In this document: positions 6,509 through 10,532 of the stretch, piece after piece
How the letters are laid out: each line of letters opens with the position of its first letter
How positions within the stretch are numbered: position 1 is the stretch's first letter
DNA from: Natrialbaceae archaeon B1-Br10_E2g27
GTDB lineage: Archaea; Halobacteriota; Halobacteria; Halobacteriales; Natrialbaceae
DNA length: 10,532 nt
NCBI GenBank assembly: GCA_001563885.1
Contig: LKMM01000058.1
Coordinates: 1 to 10,532 of the forward strand
Reading direction: 5' to 3'
The notes under the pieces: model-generated
The model's input: only the letters and a program-made list of their open reading frames with translations
Databases searched by the model: none
What the model was told of the DNA's origin: nothing
Position numbers and translations under genes: made by a program

Positions 6509-6528
6509 CGGCGACTTGCGACCAGGCG

Positions 6529-7599
6529 TTAAGCCAGGTCGGTCTCCGGCCGCTCTTCGAGGGCCAACTCGAGGGTTTGGGAGTCGCCGTCGCGGCGCAC
6601 CTCTACCTCGAGGTCGTCGCCGGGTGACGTCTCGAGGGCGAGATACGACGAGAGTTGGTCCTGATTTGGTATCTCCTCGCCGTCGAGGGCGACGACAACG
6701 TCGCCGCCGGTCGGGACTGCCACTCCGTCGATGATTTCCACGTCGTCTGCAGGCTCGAGGACGCCGTCGGCGGGAGCGTCGTCCGTGACGTCGACGATGA
6801 GCACTCCCTGTGGGTCCTCGAGGTCGTTTACTTCGGCGATCAGTGCGCCGACGGGGTCGACGCCGACACCCATGTAGGCGTGATCGTACTCACCGTCGTC
6901 GGCGAGTGCGGGAACGACGCGGTCGGCGAGTTGTGCGGAGATGGCGAAGCCGACCGTTCGCCCCGCACCGGCGAAGACGACGCCGACGACATCGCTCTCG
7001 AGGGTAACGAGCGGCCCACCGCTGTTTCCGGGGTCGACCGGCGCGTCGGTCTGGATGGCTGCGGGAATCGAAAAGCCGGTCGGACTCAACAGTGAGCGAT
7101 CAAGCCCGCTTACAATTCCCTGAGACAGAGAGGCATCGAGTCCAAGCGGGTTACCCATCGCCAGCACCTCTTGGCCGATTGCCGGCTGGTCGGCGGCAAA
7201 CTCGAGGCCGTCGACTGCGTCGGGGAGGTCTTCGACCTCGAGGACGGCGAGGTCACTGTACACGTCGGTTCCGACGACCTCACCCGCCCGCCACTGTTCG
7301 TCTCTGAACTGGATCTCGACGTCGGTCGCGTTCTGGACGACGTGTTCGTTTGTCACCACGTGGTCGTCGACGACGAACCCGGAGCCAACTCCACCGGGTG
7401 GTTCGTCCTCGCCACCCAAGACGTTGACCAAGACGACGTCGTCGATTGTCTCCTCGTACACCTCGGCGTAGGTGGCCTCGAACTCCTGTTCGTTGCCTTC
7501 CTGTGCAGTTACACCCGACAGAGCGGACAGCCCGATCACCGTTCCAGCGCCGGCGCGAAGCAATCGTCTCCGAGTAGCCTGGGTCCGGTTTTGCGTCAC
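6529..7599 (-). CDS. HtrA/DegP-like serine protease with Tat signal
   Basis: A 356-residue S1C-type protease predicted to act outside the membrane in protein quality control. The N-terminus has a twin-arginine signal (TRRRLLRAG, 9-17) followed by a hydrophobic stretch (about 17-32) ending GVTAQEG; this fits Tat export, usual for haloarchaeal secreted proteins. There is no lipobox Cys. The trypsin-like triad is complete: H86 in VTNEHVV, D116 in VYSDLAVL and S193 in DPGNSGGPL. One PDZ domain (about 240-350) follows, with AYMGVGVDPV and the IIDGVAV and VVVALDGEEI strands. The start is GTG at 7597-7599, chosen because the signal peptide begins there and a TATA-like box lies 22-31 bases upstream. 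It appears monocistronic: downstream secE has its own promoter and upstream gnaD ends in a T-run. Confidence 0.94.
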   Translation of the reverse strand: MTQNRTQATRRRLLRAGAGTVIGLSALSGVTAQEGNEQEFEATYAEVYEETIDDVVLVNVLGGEDEPPGGVGSGFVVDDHVVTNEHVVQNATDVEIQFRDEQWRAGEVVGTDVYSDLAVLEVEDLPDAVDGLEFAADQPAIGQEVLAMGNPLGLDASLSQGIVSGLDRSLLSPTGFSIPAAIQTDAPVDPGNSGGPLVTLESDVVGVVFAGAGRTVGFAISAQLADRVVPALADDGEYDHAYMGVGVDPVGALIAEVNDLEDPQGVLIVDVTDDAPADGVLEPADDVEIIDGVAVPTGGDVVVALDGEEIPNQDQLSSYLALETSPGDDLEVEVRRDGDSQTLELALEERPETDLA

Positions 7600-7620
7600 G
7601 GGGGTTCCACCCCGACGGGC

Positions 7621-7630
7621 GTATTAAATC
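7621..7630 (-). promoter_or_regulatory. TATA-like box of the htrA gene
   Basis: On the minus strand GATTTAATAC is centred 26 bases upstream of the GTG start at 7599, predicting a leaderless transcript. Between box and start lies the short inverted repeat GGGGT-TCC-ACCCC (7601-7613 on the plus strand), which could be an operator or chance. Confidence 0.55.
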
Positions 7631-7719
7631 ACGGGCCCACTACCGACGACATCGAACGTGTGTCGACGCACAATGGGTGGTCGACGCGCTCGAGGCTGTC
7701 ACCCCCGATAGACGAGATC

Positions 7720-7725
7720 AAAAAA
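7720..7725 (-). terminator. T-run terminator after gnaD
   Basis: Reading along the minus strand, six consecutive Ts occur 18-23 bases past the gnaD stop codon, after a GC-rich stretch. Archaeal RNA polymerase terminates at such T-runs. No strong hairpin precedes it. Confidence 0.5.
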
Positions 7726-7742
7726 CCGCTCGGGTCCCCGAA

Positions 7743-8981
7743 TTAGGCTTCGTCAAACAGTTCTTCGCCTTCGACCATGTGCTCGGCGACAACGTCCATA
7801 TCCAGCGTGACACCGAGGCCGGGTTCTTCGGGAACCTCGATGTAGCCATCTTCGATAACATCCTCTTCGACCAACTCCTCCCACCAGCCGAGTTCATACG
7901 AGTGGTACTCGACGGCCAGTGCGTTCGAGATTGCCGCGCCAACGTGAGCGCTTGCGACCGTCGCCACCGGCGAGGAGACGTTGTGCATCGCTACCGGGAC
8001 GTAGTAGAGATCCGCCAGATCGGCGATCTTGCGCGTCTCGCGCATCCCACCGACTTTCGGCATATCCGGCGCGATAATGTCGACGGCCTGGTTCTCGAGT
8101 AGGCGACGCTGGCCGTGGGTTCGGTAGACGTTTTCGCCGACGGTGATCGGCGTCGTCGTCGACTGGGTGACTTCCCGCTGGACGTCGTGGTTTTCCGGCG
8201 GGACGGGGTCTTCGAGCCACCAGACGTCGTACTCCTCGAGGCGTTTGGCGAGGCGTTTGGCGCTGCCGCCCGAGAAGGTCCAGTGACAGTCGAAGGCAAC
8301 GTCGGCCCGCGAGCCAACGCGTTGGGTGACTGCTTCGACGATCGAGGCTTTGTGCTCGATTTCCGGTGCGCGCAGGTGGCGGTTCGCGCGGTCTTTTTCG
8401 TGGCCCGAGGGGACGTCCAGATCGAATTTGAGTGCATCGTAGCCTAACTCCTCGACGACGCGTTCGGCTTCGTCGGCACACGCGATTGGATCTGCCTCTT
8501 CTTCGGTGTGACAGTCACAGTACACTCGGACTTCGTCTCTGTACTTGCCACCGAGCAGTTGGTAGGCTGGCACCTCGAGGATCTTACCCGCAAGATCGTG
8601 TAAGGCAATCTCGATGCCCGAGATCGCAGTGACCGTAACGCCGCCGATCGAGCCCTCGCCGGACATCTTCTGGACGAGGTGTTCAGTTAGCCGGTCGATA
8701 TCTAAGGGATTTTCTCCCTGCAAAAACGGCGTCATGCGCTCGATGAGTTCGGGCGCGCCGGCACCCCAGTAGGCCTCGCCGGTACCGACGATGCCGGCGT
8801 CGGTGTAGATGCGCACGAGCGTCCACGGGAAGTTGCCGTCGACCATCGTGGTCTGGACGTCGGTAATCTCGACGTCGCGGCCCCCGCCTCGCTCGCGTGT
8901 GACGTTCATCGTCTCGGCCGAGAGCTCTCGCATCGTATACTCGGCGTTCGGATCGTGCAGTTTGGTATAATCGACACCCAT
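7743..8981 (-). CDS. gnaD: D-gluconate dehydratase, enolase superfamily
   Basis: A 412-residue dehydratase of the mandelate racemase/muconate lactonizing branch. It probably converts D-gluconate to 2-keto-3-deoxygluconate. The capping domain covers about 35-150. The barrel carries the three Mg2+ ligands D231 (VAFDCHW), E257 (WWLEDP) and E283 (VGEN), with catalytic residues K185 (ALKFD), D306 (APDMPKVGG), H333 (AMHN) and E358 (VEYHSYE). A close paralogue in Haloferax, XacD, dehydrates xylonate and arabinoate and looks very similar, including the HDPNAEYTM opening. I prefer gluconate because the gene sits next to glucose dehydrogenase and KDPG aldolase. The ATG at 8981 is preferred over a GTG two codons earlier (8987) because known relatives begin with the VDYTKLHD segment and a TATA-like patch is well spaced from it. 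It has its own promoter region but could also be read through from gdh. Confidence 0.88.
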   Translation of the reverse strand: MGVDYTKLHDPNAEYTMRELSAETMNVTRERGGGRDVEITDVQTTMVDGNFPWTLVRIYTDAGIVGTGEAYWGAGAPELIERMTPFLQGENPLDIDRLTEHLVQKMSGEGSIGGVTVTAISGIEIALHDLAGKILEVPAYQLLGGKYRDEVRVYCDCHTEEEADPIACADEAERVVEELGYDALKFDLDVPSGHEKDRANRHLRAPEIEHKASIVEAVTQRVGSRADVAFDCHWTFSGGSAKRLAKRLEEYDVWWLEDPVPPENHDVQREVTQSTTTPITVGENVYRTHGQRRLLENQAVDIIAPDMPKVGGMRETRKIADLADLYYVPVAMHNVSSPVATVASAHVGAAISNALAVEYHSYELGWWEELVEEDVIEDGYIEVPEEPGLGVTLDMDVVAEHMVEGEELFDEA

Positions 8982-9004
8982 TATCACACTCCATCACGTC
9001 AACG

Positions 9005-9014
9005 GTAGTAATAG
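9005..9014 (-). promoter_or_regulatory. Candidate TATA region of gnaD
   Basis: On the minus strand CTATTACTAC (within 9005-9014) lies 24-33 bases upstream of the ATG at 8981, a leaderless spacing. The TTACTAC part is shared with the gdh promoter (10212-10218), where it forms half of a palindrome, so it could be a shared regulatory half-site. Confidence 0.4.
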
Positions 9015-9039
9015 CTTCCATTCTTCAGAGGGCAAGCGC

Positions 9040-9084
9040 AAAAATCTGCTCAAACGCGGCGCTATTCGGGCCTGATATGCCCGA
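9040..9084 (-). terminator. Possible terminator after gdh
   Basis: Past the gdh stop, the minus strand has a 6-base-pair inverted repeat (TCGGGC 9066-9071 / GCCCGA 9079-9084, 7-base loop), then a five-T run at 9040-9044. The T-run is the more credible archaeal signal. The hairpin and T-run are not adjacent, so the call is weak. Confidence 0.3.
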
Positions 9085-9100
9085 TTTCTTCGGTCACGGC

Positions 9101-10168
9101 TCAGAGCGTATCGAACTCGACTGCGGTTTTGATCACGTCGTTGCCCTGTTCGAACGCCGCCTCGAACTCCTCGAGGCCGTAGACGCCCGTGACCAGCTCC
9201 TCAAAGAGCCAGTCGGGTAACTGACTGAGACTGTCGACGGCGGCCTCGAAGTGGCCTCGATGGGAGTTGACGGTGCCAAGCAGCGCCTTGTTGTGCAAGA
9301 CGAGTTCCTTGTGGAGTCGCCCGCCGTCGATTTCGAACTCCCAGGGGCCGGGGACACCCAGCAGGACGCCGACACCGTTTGGCGCGAGCGCCTCGACCGT
9401 CTCGACGGCGTGTTTGGCGTAGCCGGTCGCCTCGTAGATCAGGTCGATCGATTCGTAGGTTCCGGGAATCTCGTCGACGGGCGTCTGCCGAGAGTCGATA
9501 TACGTCGAACCGAGTTTCTCGATGATGTCGATCGTCGGATCCGGTCGATCGCGCCGGCCGAGACAGTAGGTTCGGTCGATCTCGAGGACGGTATCGAACA
9601 TCGCGAGTGTGAGCAAGCCGAGCGAGCCGTTGCCCAACACGAGCGCGGCGTCTGGCTCCCACTCGAAGGCCGACCGCGAGGCGACGGCATGGTCGATCGC
9701 TTTCTCGGAGACACTGACTGGCTCGACTAAAAAGCCAAGCGCGGCAAGTTGTTTCGGAATTGGGACGAGAAACTCCGATGGACTCGTGAAGTATTCGGCC
9801 ATAAAGCCGTGTGCGCCGACGATCCCGCGTTCGACGTACTCGCCTTCCGGTGCCATGTCGGGCTCGCCGCGTTCGAAGTAGGCGTTCGTCCCGTTCGGCG
9901 GGCGTCGAACGGTCGGGACGACGACCTGTCCGTCCTCGAGGTCGGTCCCATTGGAATCTTCGACGACGCCGACGGCCTCGTGGCCCAGAACGAGTCGGTC
10001 TGCCCCCGCAGGCAAGTCGCCGTGGTGGCCGGCGATGACCTCGTGGTCGGTCCCATCGACACCAACCCGCAGCGTCCGCACGAGTGCGTGCCCGGCATCC
10101 GGCTCGGGCCGTGGTCGGTCGACGAGGACGGGGTCACCAGCCCCTGGTTCGACAGCGATCGCTTTCAT
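9101..10168 (-). CDS. gdh: Glucose 1-dehydrogenase (NADP-preferring), zinc MDR family
   Basis: A 355-residue medium-chain dehydrogenase that oxidises D-glucose to gluconolactone, the first step of the haloarchaeal Entner-Doudoroff route. It closely resembles the Haloferax enzyme: opening MKAIAV, RTLRVGVDGTDHEVIAG, LVLGHEAVGV, PTVRRPP, and an RGIVGAHGFMAEYF segment. The zinc ligands fall at the same positions as I recall from that enzyme: D38, H63 and E64, with E149 nearby. The Rossmann loop is GNGSLG (179-184). GRRDRPD (204-210) supplies two arginines that bind the 2'-phosphate of NADP. The ATG at 10168 fits the family start; an upstream GTG at 10189 would add seven residues (MDRKQGC) not found in the family. 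It lies downstream of kdgA, 141 bases away, with its own promoter and a palindromic candidate operator. Confidence 0.95.
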   Translation of the reverse strand: MKAIAVEPGAGDPVLVDRPRPEPDAGHALVRTLRVGVDGTDHEVIAGHHGDLPAGADRLVLGHEAVGVVEDSNGTDLEDGQVVVPTVRRPPNGTNAYFERGEPDMAPEGEYVERGIVGAHGFMAEYFTSPSEFLVPIPKQLAALGFLVEPVSVSEKAIDHAVASRSAFEWEPDAALVLGNGSLGLLTLAMFDTVLEIDRTYCLGRRDRPDPTIDIIEKLGSTYIDSRQTPVDEIPGTYESIDLIYEATGYAKHAVETVEALAPNGVGVLLGVPGPWEFEIDGGRLHKELVLHNKALLGTVNSHRGHFEAAVDSLSQLPDWLFEELVTGVYGLEEFEAAFEQGNDVIKTAVEFDTL

Positions 10169-10194
10169 ACACCCCTGTTTGCGATCCACGTCTA

Positions 10195-10224
10195 AAACAT
10201 TTACCCATGTTGTAGTAAATATTT
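10195..10224 (-). promoter_or_regulatory. Palindromic gdh promoter element, TrmB-like site
   Basis: An imperfect inverted repeat, AAACATTTAC, ten bases, then GTAAATATTT (arms match at 9 of 10), covers the gdh promoter 27-56 bases upstream of the ATG. Its inner part on the minus strand reads TACT-ACAACAT-GGGTA. That differs at one base from the TACT-N7/8-GAGTA motif I recall for the haloarchaeal glucose-responsive regulator TrmB. The A/T-rich arms also contain the likely TATA boxes (GTTTTAGA at 10191-10198 for a leaderless start, or AAATATTTA at 10217-10225 for a 20-30-base leader). So a bound protein could control polymerase recruitment. The inverted repeat is seen; the regulator is inferred. 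Confidence 0.5.
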
Positions 10225-10309
10225 GAACGTAGCTCGAGAACCCTCAGTATCCGTTGTTCGTCGCTGTCACGGGGTAGCGAGAATCGTCACACAGGTACAG
10301 CCGGCAGTA

Positions 10310-10532
10310 TCAGTCGCTTCGGTGTGACTCGACGACATCGACGAACGACGCCGCAGTCTCGCGGACCTGTTCGAAGTCGCCGTCGGCGATGGCGTCGTAA
10401 TCGACGAGCGCACTGCCTGCACCAACGGCAACGGCACCCGCCTCGAGGTAGTCGGCGACGTTCTCCTGTGAGATGCCCCCGGTCGGGATAATGTCGATAT
10501 CACCGAGTGGGCCACTCAGCGCACCGATGTGA
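10310..10532 (-). CDS. kdgA: KDPG aldolase, C-terminal part (cut by window edge)
   Basis: The last 73 codons of an aldolase that splits 2-keto-3-deoxy-6-phosphogluconate into pyruvate and glyceraldehyde-3-phosphate. Visible are DIDIIPTGGIS, with the PTGGI phosphate-binding loop of class I KDPG aldolases, then ENVADYLEAGAVAVGAGSAL, the second phosphate-binding turn, and a C-terminal helix. The Schiff-base lysine lies in the missing N-terminal part, so activity cannot be judged. It is the upstream member of the kdgA-gdh-gnaD run on the minus strand, which supports its role in the semi-phosphorylative Entner-Doudoroff pathway. I see no T-run after its stop codon, so read-through into gdh is possible. 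Confidence 0.88.
   Translation of the reverse strand, partial: HIGALSGPLGDIDIIPTGGISQENVADYLEAGAVAVGAGSALVDYDAIADGDFEQVRETAASFVDVVESHRSD

Noticed and set aside
9251..9730. 159-residue plus-strand open frame
   Set aside because: Antisense to the well-supported gdh gene.
10169..10189. GTG at 10189 as the gdh start
   Set aside because: It adds seven residues not seen in the family and would overlap the region between the TATA box and the likely transcript start.
1..10532. CRISPR array, tRNA, rRNA, insertion sequence or attachment site
   Set aside because: I found no spaced direct repeats, cloverleaf-like sequence, transposase frame or flanking terminal repeats in the window.

Overview
The window looks like a haloarchaeal chromosome (class Halobacteria). 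The evidence is acidic proteins rich in Asp and Glu, GC-rich third codon positions, A/T-rich boxes about 25-30 bases upstream of start codons with no leader, and archaeal genes such as spt5-secE, an HFX-type glucose dehydrogenase and a DUF5788-like protein. The hexamer CTCGAG is very frequent (about 49 copies by eye), which resembles some Natrialbales genomes, but I cannot place the genus. I saw no tRNA, rRNA, CRISPR array or complete insertion sequence.

Layout. (1) 1-1421, minus strand: the 5' part of an endonuclease V gene, preceded by a rhomboid intramembrane protease with an N-terminal AN1 zinc finger and a Gly-Gly-Pro tail. (2) 1553-3907, plus strand: a small DUF5788-like charged protein overlapping a PolX-family DNA polymerase (helix-hairpin-helix, polymerase and PHP nuclease domains), then a 48-codon stump of a Mut7-C-type nuclease gene. 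(3) 3901-4665, minus: a PHP-like protein with a partly lost metal site. (4) 4827-5417, plus: a two-zinc-finger protein and an unrecognised small ORF, followed by the remains (5435-5737) of a Bat-type helix-turn-helix regulator with an internal stop and a cut-off end. (5) 5741-6354, minus: the secE-spt5 operon. (6) 6529-7599, minus: a Tat-exported HtrA-like serine protease. (7) 7743-10532, minus: gluconate dehydratase, glucose dehydrogenase and the 3' end of KDPG aldolase, i.e. the upper part of the semi-phosphorylative Entner-Doudoroff pathway.

How the genes relate. The last block is one pathway: glucose to gluconate (gdh), gluconate to 2-keto-3-deoxygluconate (gnaD) and, after phosphorylation by a kinase not in the window, cleavage to pyruvate and glyceraldehyde-3-phosphate (kdgA). 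The gdh promoter holds an imperfect palindrome close to the recalled TrmB glucose-regulator site. Endonuclease V and PolX give the left part a DNA-repair flavour. spt5 and secE link transcription elongation with protein export.

I found no clearly new multi-gene system. The most notable points are the candidate TrmB site at gdh; two (perhaps three) truncated plus-strand genes, each ending at the 3' end of a convergent minus-strand gene; the altered PHP active site; and the AN1-rhomboid fusion with its low-complexity tail.
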